Shown piece by piece: positions 1-4,544 of a stretch of DNA of 6,874 nucleotides (position 1 is the stretch's first letter; every line of letters begins with the position of its first letter). Position numbers and translations under genes: made by a program. The notes under the pieces are model-generated. The model did no database searches. It was not told where the DNA came from and saw nothing but the letters and a program-made list of their open reading frames with translations. Origin of the DNA: CAZQYC01 sp043746555 (GTDB lineage: Bacteria; Pseudomonadota; Gammaproteobacteria; Steroidobacterales; Steroidobacteraceae); assembly GCA_043746555.1 (NCBI GenBank), contig JAYTQU010000136.1, positions 1 through 6,874 on the forward strand, read 5' to 3'.

Positions 1-68
1 TTTACGTCGGTTCCCAAAAGAGAACCTTGCGTCAACAGTCGAAGCCAAACATTTTTTTCGCAGCGCTA
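1..68 (-). other. spacer after nuoE; nuoF start not identifiable
   Basis: In the usual nuo order nuoF follows nuoE, so its start should lie here or just beyond the window edge. Reading the minus strand, an ATG at 52-50 opens a frame of only six codons (MFGFDC, then TGA), so it is not nuoF. The other two frames stay open to the edge but have only TTG as a start candidate, and neither shows a recognisable NuoF N-terminus. A short inverted repeat (GGTTC/GAACC, arms 9-13 and 22-26) lies near the edge. The likely reading is an untranslated spacer, with the nuoF start outside the window. Confidence 0.45.
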
Positions 69-581
69 TCATTTGTGACGGTCCAAAATCTCGTCCACCA
101 TATCGGTGGTGAGATTTTCGTAGTAAACGTGATCGACCATCATCATCGGCGCGCCATTACATGCGGCCAAACATTCTTCCTCTTGCTTCAAGAAAAATCT
201 GCCATCGGCGGTACTCTGGCCGACTTTGATACCGAGACGTCGCTCGACGTGCGCGAGAATATCTTCTCCGCCGCACAACATGCACGAGATGTTGGTACAC
301 ACCGAAACGTGATGACGTCCAACCGGCTTGGTCTCGAACATCGAGTAAAACGTCGCGACTTCGTAGACTTGAATCGGCGGCAACTCCAAGTAAGCGGCGA
401 TGCCGTCCATCAACTCGCGGGTGAGATAGCCGTGATTCTCGTGCTGCGCGGCTCGTAATGCAGCGAGCACCGCCGAGCGCTTACGATCCGGCGGAAACTT
501 TTGCACCCAGTGATCGATCTCTTCGCGCAAGTGCGCCGACAGCGCGCCCGTTACCTCAGTATTGTGCTGCGAATCGTTCAC
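69..581 (-). CDS. nuoE: NADH-quinone oxidoreductase subunit E (24 kDa, [2Fe-2S] N1a)
   Basis: NuoE is the thioredoxin-like peripheral-arm subunit of complex I. Next to NuoF, it carries the binuclear cluster N1a near the NADH/FMN site on the cytoplasmic side. The protein is 170 aa, close to the E. coli length (166). The four cluster ligands are visible as C95-x4-C100 (CTNISC) and C137-x3-C141 (CLAAC), with the family stretches VYEVATFYSMF (71-82) and CNGAPMM (141-147). The start is a GTG whose last two bases form the nuoD stop (GTGA, 4-nt overlap), preceded by a strong GGAGAGA at 7 nt. The frame is open farther upstream to an ATG at 701, but that stretch is nuoD sequence read out of frame and does not resemble NuoE. 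The stop is TGA. The overlap with nuoD suggests translational coupling within the operon. Confidence 0.96.
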   Translation of the reverse strand: MNDSQHNTEVTGALSAHLREEIDHWVQKFPPDRKRSAVLAALRAAQHENHGYLTRELMDGIAAYLELPPIQVYEVATFYSMFETKPVGRHHVSVCTNISCMLCGGEDILAHVERRLGIKVGQSTADGRFFLKQEEECLAACNGAPMMMVDHVYYENLTTDMVDEILDRHK

Positions 582-1831
582 CGATCTATCTCTCCAAACA
601 CGATGTCTTGCGTGCCGATGACGGCAACCACGTCGGCGAGCATGTGGCCCTTCACCATTTCTTCGAGCGAAGCCAAGTGTGCGAAACCCGGAGCGCGACA
701 TTTGAGTCTGTAGGGTTTGTTTGCGCCGTCGGAAAGCAAATAGACACCGAACTCGCCTTTCGGGGCCTCGACTGCCGCATAGGTTTCGCCCGCCGGCACA
801 CAGTAACCTTCGGTGAACAACTTGAAATGGTGAATTAACGATTCCATTTCACTCTTCATCTCTGTTCGCGTGGGCGGCGAAATCTTGTGATCTTCGAGCA
901 TCACGAGACCAGGATTCTCTTTTAACCAGTCAATGCATTGCTTGATAATGCGATTCGACTGCCGCATTTCTTCCATGCGCACGAGATAGCGATCGTAACA
1001 ATCGCCGTTAACGCCGATGGGAATATCGAAGTCCATCCGACCGTAGACTTCATACGGCTGCTTTTTGCGCAAATCCCAGGCAATGCCCGAACCGCGAATC
1101 ATCGGACCGGTAAAGCCCAATTGCATTGCACGTTCCGGCGTCACGACACCGATGTTCACGGTACGCTGCTTCCAGATGCGGTTGTCCGTTAGCAGTGTTT
1201 CGTAGTCGTCGACGCACTTGGGAAAGCGCTGCGTAAAGTCATCGATGAAATCCAGCAAGCTTCCGGAACGCACTTCGTTGAGACGATCGATTTCCTTCTT
1301 ACCGCGCCATTTGGATACCTGGTATTTGGGCATCGACTCGGGCAGATCGCGATTCACGCCGCCCGGCCGATAGTAGGTCGCATGCATACGCGAACCGGAC
1401 ACGGCTTCGTAGCAATCGATCAAGTCTTCGCGCTCGCGGAAGGTATACAAGAGTATCGCCATCGCGCCGCAATCGAGACCGTGCGTGCCAAGCCACATCA
1501 AATGATTTAGCAGGCGCGTAATTTCATCGAACATCGTTCGAATGTACTGCGCTCGAATGGGCGGCTTCACGCCGAGCAAATTCTCAATAGCCATAACATA
1601 CGCGTGTTCGCTGCACATCATCGACACGTAGTCGAGACGATCCATGTAACCGATCGACTGATTGAACGGCTTGGACTCGGCCAGTTTTTCGGTACCGCGA
1701 TGCAAGAGCCCGATGTGCGGATCGGCTCTTTGAATCACTTCGCCGTCCATTTCGAGAACCAAACGTAGAACGCCATGCGCCGCGGGATGCTGCGGTCCGA
1801 AGTTTAAGGTGAAGTTTTGAATCTCAGCCAT
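578..1831 (-). CDS. nuoD: NADH-quinone oxidoreductase subunit D (49 kDa)
   Basis: NuoD is the 49-kDa subunit of complex I, evolved from the large subunit of [NiFe] hydrogenases. Together with NuoB it forms the quinone-reduction site at the foot of the peripheral arm. At 417 aa it has the normal length for an unfused NuoD. The N-terminus carries FGPQHPAAHG (11-20), in which H15 and H19 match the two conserved histidines near the quinone headgroup, and DRLDYVSMM (64-72), in which Y68 matches the conserved quinone-site tyrosine. HIGLLHRGTEK (39-49) and AVSGSRMHA are further family blocks, and the C-terminus ends in the conserved VIGTQDIVFGEIDR. The hydrogenase Ni-binding cysteines are absent, as expected. 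The ATG lies 6 nt after the nuoC stop with only a weak ribosome site, which suggests coupling to nuoC. The TGA stop overlaps the nuoE GTG. Confidence 0.98.
   Translation of the reverse strand: MAEIQNFTLNFGPQHPAAHGVLRLVLEMDGEVIQRADPHIGLLHRGTEKLAESKPFNQSIGYMDRLDYVSMMCSEHAYVMAIENLLGVKPPIRAQYIRTMFDEITRLLNHLMWLGTHGLDCGAMAILLYTFREREDLIDCYEAVSGSRMHATYYRPGGVNRDLPESMPKYQVSKWRGKKEIDRLNEVRSGSLLDFIDDFTQRFPKCVDDYETLLTDNRIWKQRTVNIGVVTPERAMQLGFTGPMIRGSGIAWDLRKKQPYEVYGRMDFDIPIGVNGDCYDRYLVRMEEMRQSNRIIKQCIDWLKENPGLVMLEDHKISPPTRTEMKSEMESLIHHFKLFTEGYCVPAGETYAAVEAPKGEFGVYLLSDGANKPYRLKCRAPGFAHLASLEEMVKGHMLADVVAVIGTQDIVFGEIDR
589..595 (-). promoter_or_regulatory. ribosome binding site that fixes the nuoE GTG start
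   Basis: The minus strand reads GGAGAGA, seven bases before the GTG at 581-579 and inside the last codons of nuoD. It is one of the best Shine-Dalgarno matches in the window. It supports the GTG start over the in-frame upstream ATG at 701. Confidence 0.75.
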
Positions 1832-1837
1832 TGCGTT

Positions 1838-2527
1838 CTACTTGCCGACCGGTGCAACCGTTAGCTGCGGGTCGTAGCGATTGTCGTCGCGAATCACACG
1901 CGGCACGAGCGTACGCGGTTCGATGCTCACGGGTTGATACACCACGCGAGCCTGGTCGGGGTCGTAACGCACTTCGACATTGCCGATGAGCGGAAAATCT
2001 TTGCGGAACGGATGACCGATAAAACCGTAATCGGTAAGAATTCGCCGCAAGTCGGGATGGTCGCGAAACAAAACGCCGAACAAATCGAACACTTCGCGCT
2101 CGTACCAATTAGCTGAAGCCCACACACCGCACACCGAATCGATCATCGGCGGTTCGCCTGCTTCGCAATACGCGCGCAAGCGCACTCGAATGTTGTGAGC
2201 AACCGACAGCAGGTGATAAACCATCGCAAATCGTTTCTCCGGAGAAATCTCGTTTGGCTCACTTTCGACCCCGCGACTAAATCCGCGCGACGTGGATTCG
2301 CGAGTTTCCCATTCGACTAGCCCGTAGTGCAGATAATCGACGCCCGTCGCATCGACCAATTGCTCGAATTTGAAATCGTTTTCGTCGCGCAACGCTCTGC
2401 AAATGTCGATCAGGTTCTCCGCCGCGACCTCGTAGGTGAGCTCGCCGCATGACGAAGTCACGCGCGAAACGCGATCGGCAAAGCGCGCTTCAATTTTGCC
2501 GGCGAGTGTATCTAAACGAGTGGTCAT
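1838..2527 (-). CDS. nuoC: NADH-quinone oxidoreductase subunit C (30 kDa)
   Basis: NuoC is the 30-kDa peripheral-arm subunit that packs against NuoD and NuoB and carries no cofactor. The protein is 229 aa. The complex I 30-kDa signature is plain at 143-161 (EREVFDLFGVLFRDHPDLR), followed by ILTDYGFIGHPFRKDFPL (163-180). Residues about 72-98 (WETRESTSRGFSRG and the following acidic stretch) form a loop of the kind seen in beta- and gammaproteobacterial unfused NuoC. nuoC is separate from nuoD here, unlike the fused NuoCD of Escherichia, which helps exclude Enterobacterales. The ATG sits 22 bases after the nuoB stop and has no clear Shine-Dalgarno sequence, so reinitiation from nuoB is likely. 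The stop is TAG. Confidence 0.97.
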   Translation of the reverse strand: MTTRLDTLAGKIEARFADRVSRVTSSCGELTYEVAAENLIDICRALRDENDFKFEQLVDATGVDYLHYGLVEWETRESTSRGFSRGVESEPNEISPEKRFAMVYHLLSVAHNIRVRLRAYCEAGEPPMIDSVCGVWASANWYEREVFDLFGVLFRDHPDLRRILTDYGFIGHPFRKDFPLIGNVEVRYDPDQARVVYQPVSIEPRTLVPRVIRDDNRYDPQLTVAPVGK

Positions 2528-2549
2528 GAATGGCGGATGTATTCAGCGC

Positions 2550-3065
2550 TTAGCGAGCAATCGTCGTCGTGCGACGAATCTTGTTCTGCAATTGAATGAT
2601 GCCGTAGATGAGCGCTTCGGCCGTCGGTGGACAACCGGGAACGTACACATCGACGGGTACGATGCGATCGCAGCCACGAACCACCGAATACGAATAATGG
2701 TAATAGCCACCGCCATTCGCGCACGAGCCCATCGAAATCACGTATCGAGGCTCGGGCATCTGGTCGTATACCTTGCGCAATGCCGGGGCCATTTTGTTGA
2801 CCAATGTGCCGGCGACAATCATGACATCCGATTGACGTGGACTTGCGCGTGGCGTTACGCCAAGGCGATCGAGATCGTAGCGCGAGGCGTAGGCATGCAT
2901 CATCTCCACGGCACAGCACGCCAAACCGAATGTCATCGGCCACATTGAACCGGTGCGCGCCCAGTGCACGAGCTTATCGAAACTGGTCGTGGCGAATCCA
3001 CGTTGCGCCATCGATTGGGTAACGTCATCGCTCTCGTCGGTGGGCGCGAGCAACTCTAATCCCAT
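2550..3065 (-). CDS. nuoB: NADH-quinone oxidoreductase subunit B (PSST, [4Fe-4S] N2)
   Basis: NuoB holds cluster N2, the last iron-sulfur centre of complex I, which passes electrons to quinone at the interface with NuoD. The protein is 171 aa, within the usual range for short NuoB forms. The N2 ligands are visible: the adjacent pair C50-C51 (GLACCAVEMM), C115 (SMGSCANGGGYY) and C145 (VPGCPPTAEAL). The frame is open upstream to an ATG at 3176, but that part is nuoA sequence in another frame. I place the start at the ATG at 3065, preceded by AAAGGGG at 7 nt, which gives a typical N-terminus (MGLELLAPTD). A later in-frame ATG (residue 19) is less likely because it lacks this site. The start overlaps the nuoA stop by 10 nt, so the two genes are probably translationally coupled. 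The stop is TAA. Confidence 0.97.
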   Translation of the reverse strand: MGLELLAPTDESDDVTQSMAQRGFATTSFDKLVHWARTGSMWPMTFGLACCAVEMMHAYASRYDLDRLGVTPRASPRQSDVMIVAGTLVNKMAPALRKVYDQMPEPRYVISMGSCANGGGYYHYSYSVVRGCDRIVPVDVYVPGCPPTAEALIYGIIQLQNKIRRTTTIAR

Positions 3066-3412
3066 TCCAGCGCCCCTTTCTTCCACTCGTAGACGAAACC
3101 GATCACTAGGATCAACAAGAAAATGCCCATGGGAGCGAAACCGGCAATTCCCAGATCCTTGAGCGCGACGGCCCACGGAAATAAGAAAGCGATTTCCAAA
3201 TCAAAGACAATGAAGACGATGGCGACCAGGTAGTAACGCACATCGAACTTGATGCGGGAATCTTCGAAAGCATCGAAACCACATTCGTAAGCTGAGAGCT
3301 TTTCGGCATCCGGCTTGCGCGGCCCGAAGAAAAATCCCAATCCCATCAACACGCATCCCAGGCCGGTGGCGACGCCTAAAAAAACCAAAATGGGAATGTA
3401 GTGATGCAGCAT
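3056..3412 (-). CDS. nuoA: NADH-quinone oxidoreductase subunit A (ND3-like)
   Basis: NuoA is the small inner-membrane subunit at the junction of the membrane and peripheral arms of complex I, homologous to mitochondrial ND3. It is 118 aa with three predicted membrane helices, about 5-27, 60-82 and 91-109. The loop between helices 1 and 2 carries KLSAYECGFDAFEDSR (38-53). C44 there corresponds to the conserved loop cysteine of many ND3/NuoA proteins. Helix 2 has the conserved acidic pair in FDLEIAFLFPW (D71, E73). The ATG at 3412 gives the standard N-terminus. I see no Shine-Dalgarno sequence in the 18 bases before it, which is odd for the first gene of a major operon. nuoA is the first nuo gene; the long non-coding stretch and candidate promoter lie upstream. 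The TAG stop lies within the nuoB start region. Confidence 0.98.
   Translation of the reverse strand: MLHHYIPILVFLGVATGLGCVLMGLGFFFGPRKPDAEKLSAYECGFDAFEDSRIKFDVRYYLVAIVFIVFDLEIAFLFPWAVALKDLGIAGFAPMGIFLLILVIGFVYEWKKGALEWD
3073..3079 (-). promoter_or_regulatory. ribosome binding site that fixes the nuoB start
   Basis: The minus strand reads AAAGGGG inside the end of nuoA, seven bases before the ATG at 3065-3063. It supports the short NuoB over the longer frame that begins at 3176. Confidence 0.55.
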
Positions 3413-3455
3413 CGCGAATAATTGAAGCGGTGTGCCCGTCGTGCCTCGTAGTTTC

Positions 3456-3477
3456 GTTGAGTCGCGGTTGAGTCGCG
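3456..3477. repeat. 11-bp perfect tandem duplication in the nuo leader
   Basis: On the plus strand GTTGAGTCGCG occurs twice in direct succession (3456-3466 and 3467-3477). It lies about 45-65 bases before the nuoA start, between the candidate promoter and the gene, so it would be in the 5' untranslated leader of the nuo mRNA. It may be a slippage duplication or a paired regulator site. I recognise no known operator in it. Confidence 0.8.
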
Positions 3478-3509
3478 TAACTGTCGTATGACTGTTTCGA
3501 CGGTTGCGG

Positions 3510-3518
3510 ATTGTATCA
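3510..3518 (-). promoter_or_regulatory. candidate promoter of the nuo operon (extended -10)
   Basis: The minus strand reads TGATACAAT. This is a TGn extended -10 with TACAAT, one mismatch from the sigma70 consensus. No good -35 hexamer is present; the best is TTACGT at a 16-base spacing. An extended -10 can work with a poor -35, and an AT-rich tract lies farther upstream (about 3541-3585). Transcription would begin near 3503 and give a leader of about 90 bases before nuoA. This is inferred from motif and position only. Confidence 0.45.
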
Positions 3519-3684
3519 GGCGAGCGAAGTGACGTAACCCTCTAAACGATGAAAATATTCGCGCGCAAATTTTTTAACGGGAAACGCGGATTGCGAACGC
3601 CGCTCTATTCCCCAATTTTCAACCAAAAGTTGGCAACGTGAACGCTGAAGCTATTGAAGGCGTCGTTGCAGCGATGATGTATCT

Positions 3685-3732
3685 AACCTCTCTATGGTGA
3701 ACCCGCGTGTGCGGTTCACCTTGATCGGTAGG
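3685..3732. repeat. palindromic repeat, degenerate copy A
   Basis: It begins with AACCTCTCTATG, identical over 12 bases to copy B at 3863-3874. A hairpin follows: GGTGAACC (3696-3703), a 9-base loop and GGTTCACC (3713-3720). The right flank GATCGGTAGG (3723-3732) matches the corresponding GAGAGGTTGG of copy B at 7 of 10 positions, so the outer stem has decayed while the inner stem is intact. Relative to copy B the inner stem differs at two pairs, and both sides have changed so that pairing is kept (A-T to G-C, and G-C to A-T). Confidence 0.7.
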
Positions 3733-3861
3733 CTGCCCCTCCAGTCGGTTCGCATTCTAAATGCGCGCAGCGACAGAATAATCCTTCAGTGGTTTATTGC
3801 CTGGAAATAGGCTCCCGGGACATTGTCATTACAGTAGGTGTCGCTATCGCGACTGTTTATT

Positions 3862-3909
3862 CAACCTCTCTATGATGAGCCGATTATGCGGCTCATCATA
3901 GAGAGGTTG
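3862..3909. repeat. perfect 21-bp-stem palindrome, copy B, at the tRNA-Leu 3' end
   Basis: The left arm 3862-3882 and right arm 3889-3909 are exact reverse complements, separated by the 6-base loop ATTATG. The arms begin CAACCTCTC and end GATGAGCCG before the loop. The right arm runs into the tRNA gene and supplies two of the three bases of its encoded CCA (3908-3910). On the minus strand the stem is followed by AATAAACAG and on the plus strand by GTGCGG. Neither is a U-tract, so this does not look like a Rho-independent terminator. It could be a mobile palindromic repeat, or a processing or protective hairpin after the tRNA. Confidence 0.9.
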
Positions 3910-3992
3910 GTGCGGATGAAAGGACTCGAACCTTCACGGGTTGCCCCACTACCACCTCAAGGTAGCGTGTCTACCAATTCCACCACATCCGC
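3908..3992 (-). tRNA. leuU: tRNA-Leu(GAG), decodes CUC and CUU
   Basis: The minus strand folds as a class II tRNA of 85 nt. The acceptor stem is GCGGATG with CATCCGC, followed by discriminator A and an encoded CCA (3910-3908). The D-loop contains AATTGGTAGA. The anticodon stem is CTACC/GGTAG around the loop TTGAGGT, giving anticodon GAG (plus-strand bases 3956-3958). The long variable arm pairs GGG with CCC, and the T-loop is TTCGAGT. The D arm through the anticodon arm is nearly identical to E. coli tRNA-Leu(GAG), which also lies by secG. It sits 57 bases after the secG stop and is probably cotranscribed with secG. Its 3' end merges into a perfect palindrome. The symbol leuU is borrowed from the E. 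coli equivalent. Confidence 0.97.
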
Positions 3993-4001
3993 GCGAGCAA
4001 T

Positions 4002-4021
4002 CGAGCCGAGAAATCGGCTCG
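4002..4021. repeat. 8-bp perfect hairpin between secG and tRNA-Leu
   Basis: CGAGCCGA (4002-4009) and TCGGCTCG (4014-4021) are perfect complements around a 4-base loop: GAAA on the plus strand, TTTC on the minus. In the direction of transcription it is followed by ATTGCTCG rather than a U-tract, so it is a poor terminator and more likely allows read-through into the tRNA or marks a processing point. Its core GAGCCG/CGGCTC is the same as the loop-side end of the palindrome after the tRNA. Confidence 0.6.
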
Positions 4022-4029
4022 CAATTTTC

Positions 4030-4050
4030 TATCAATGGCTATCAATAGCC
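4030..4050. repeat. imperfect 10-bp tandem repeat and small hairpin at the secG stop
   Basis: On the plus strand TATCAATGGC (4030-4039) is followed by TATCAATAGC (4040-4049), differing at one base. The overlapping GGCTATCAATAGCC (4037-4050) is self-complementary with a very short loop and includes the last base of the secG stop codon. With the hairpin at 4002-4021 it makes the 57-base secG-tRNA spacer almost wholly structured. Confidence 0.5.
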
Positions 4051-4451
4051 TATTTATTTGGCTGTTTCGTCGGTGCCTCGGCAGGTGTCGTGGCAGCCGC
4101 GGGATTTTCCGTTTTTGCAGCCGGTGGCACCGGCGCGGTCGGCGATATTGAACCGGGGGCGGGAATCTGTGTCTTAACCGGTGCCGTATCCATCACGCTG
4201 CCCGAACTCACCGGTCTGCCGCCCAAATAGGTCAATGCCAAACTGGTGATGAAGAATAGCGTTGCCATCACGGCCGTCGATCGCGATAAGAACGATGTCG
4301 AACCGCGCGCGCCGAACACAGTGCCCGAAGCGCCGGCGCCGAATCCCGCGCCCGCTTCAGCACCTTTGCCGCGCTGCAGGAGTACGAGGCCGATGATGCC
4401 CACGGCGAGCAAAACGTGAATCACCAATGTGGATGTGTAGACCCAATTCAT
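4050..4451 (-). CDS. secG: protein translocase subunit SecG
   Basis: SecG is the small inner-membrane partner of SecYE that assists SecA-driven protein export. The protein is 133 aa, longer than E. coli SecG (110). Two hydrophobic segments are seen, about 5-25 (STLVIHVLLAVGIIGLVLLQ) and 58-77 (TAVMATLFFITSLALTYLGG). Between them is the typical glycine-rich cytoplasmic loop beginning LLQRGKGAEAGAGFGAG, then FGARGSTSFLSR. The C-terminal tail (about 80-133) is rich in proline, alanine and threonine and looks unstructured. Such tails vary in length in this family. The start is the ATG at 4451, with a weak GGA 8 bases upstream. secG lies between tpiA (93-base gap) and tRNA-Leu (57-base gap), a long-conserved neighbourhood in Gammaproteobacteria. 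The stop is TAG. Confidence 0.96.
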   Translation of the reverse strand: MNWVYTSTLVIHVLLAVGIIGLVLLQRGKGAEAGAGFGAGASGTVFGARGSTSFLSRSTAVMATLFFITSLALTYLGGRPVSSGSVMDTAPVKTQIPAPGSISPTAPVPPAAKTENPAAATTPAEAPTKQPNK

Positions 4452-4484
4452 AGCTTAATTCCATCCGTCCGAAAATCATTGCTG

Positions 4485-4516
4485 CTGCCGCGCTCCCGAT
4501 ACTTACAGAGCGGCAG
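4485..4516. repeat. 7-bp inverted repeat in the tpiA-secG gap
   Basis: CTGCCGC (4485-4491) and GCGGCAG (4510-4516) are perfect complements with an 18-base loop. An extra CTC/GAG pairing is possible if two bases bulge. On the minus strand it is followed by CAGCAATGATTTTCGG, so the nearest T-run is 8 bases away and termination would be weak at best. It lies in the leader of secG and could modulate read-through from tpiA. Confidence 0.4.
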
Positions 4517-4522
4517 TTCGAC

Positions 4523-4528
4523 ATTCTA
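4523..4528 (-). promoter_or_regulatory. possible -10 element for secG
   Basis: The minus strand reads TAGAAT, one mismatch from TATAAT, just after the tpiA stop. I found no acceptable -35 at normal spacing, so this is a weak candidate. secG may simply be read from the promoter of the upstream genes. Confidence 0.2.
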
Positions 4529-4544
4529 ATTCTGCACCCGCCAA

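Larger units (their letters stand above)
3413..3907 (-). other. 495-base non-coding stretch between tRNA-Leu and nuoA
   Basis: I find no credible protein gene on either strand. Going with transcription, it contains the palindrome touching the tRNA 3' end (3909-3862) and a set of small hairpins: GTCGC/GCGAC at 3840-3853, and CGCATT/AATGCG at 3751-3765. Next come a degenerate second copy of the palindrome (3732-3685), an AT-rich tract (about 3541-3585, including T6 on the plus strand), the nuo promoter candidate (3518-3510) and a leader of about 90 bases with an 11-bp tandem repeat. In many related genomes this junction is shorter, so the part from 3685 to 3909 may be an insertion. I see no clear Rho-independent terminator for the upstream secG-tRNA transcript. 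Confidence 0.7.
3685..3909. mobile_element. possible MITE-like element bounded by the palindromes
   Basis: The 225-base interval begins with AACCTCTCTATG and ends with its exact reverse complement, CATAGAGAGGTT, plus one base. With one gap the match extends inward to about 20 bases. This gives imperfect terminal inverted repeats, each able to form its own hairpin. The interior has no open reading frame of note. I see no convincing target-site duplication (left flank GTATCT, right flank GGTGCG). Two independent copies of a small intergenic palindrome, or a structured RNA, explain the same facts. Confidence 0.3.

Noticed and set aside
72..98. A possible unusual insertion in NuoC (residues 72-98, not window bases)
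   Set aside because: The loop with the FSRGVE motif is a normal variant in unfused beta- and gammaproteobacterial NuoC, so it is not a foreign insertion.
582..701. A 40-residue N-terminal extension of NuoE from an ATG at 701
   Set aside because: The extension is arginine-rich out-of-frame nuoD sequence. The GTG at 581 with GGAGAGA gives the normal NuoE length.
27..838. Plus-strand open frames opposite nuoE and nuoD
   Set aside because: They are antisense to well-supported genes, have no family motifs or good ribosome sites, and look like a by-product of codon composition.
3066..3176. A 37-residue N-terminal extension of NuoB from an ATG at 3176
   Set aside because: That stretch is nuoA coding sequence in another frame. 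The ATG at 3065 has a ribosome site and gives the normal NuoB start.
3541..3590. The T6 run near 3570 as a terminator on the plus strand
   Set aside because: No stable stem precedes the run, and no plus-strand gene lies upstream.
3720..3800. A second tRNA (such as tRNA-Met, found at this junction in some relatives) or a tRNA remnant
   Set aside because: GGTTCGCATTC resembles a T-loop, but there is no matching acceptor, D or anticodon arm around it on either strand.
3862..3909. The strong palindrome as a Rho-independent terminator after tRNA-Leu
   Set aside because: The stem is followed by AATAAACAG on the minus strand and GTGCGG on the plus strand; neither is a U-tract.
3685..3909. A CRISPR array
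   Set aside because: There are only two related units, each a palindrome, with no regular spacer series and no cas genes nearby.
3838..4230. A plus-strand open frame of 130 codons
   Set aside because: It runs antisense through tRNA-Leu and the end of secG and has no recognisable protein features, so it is a shadow of those genes.
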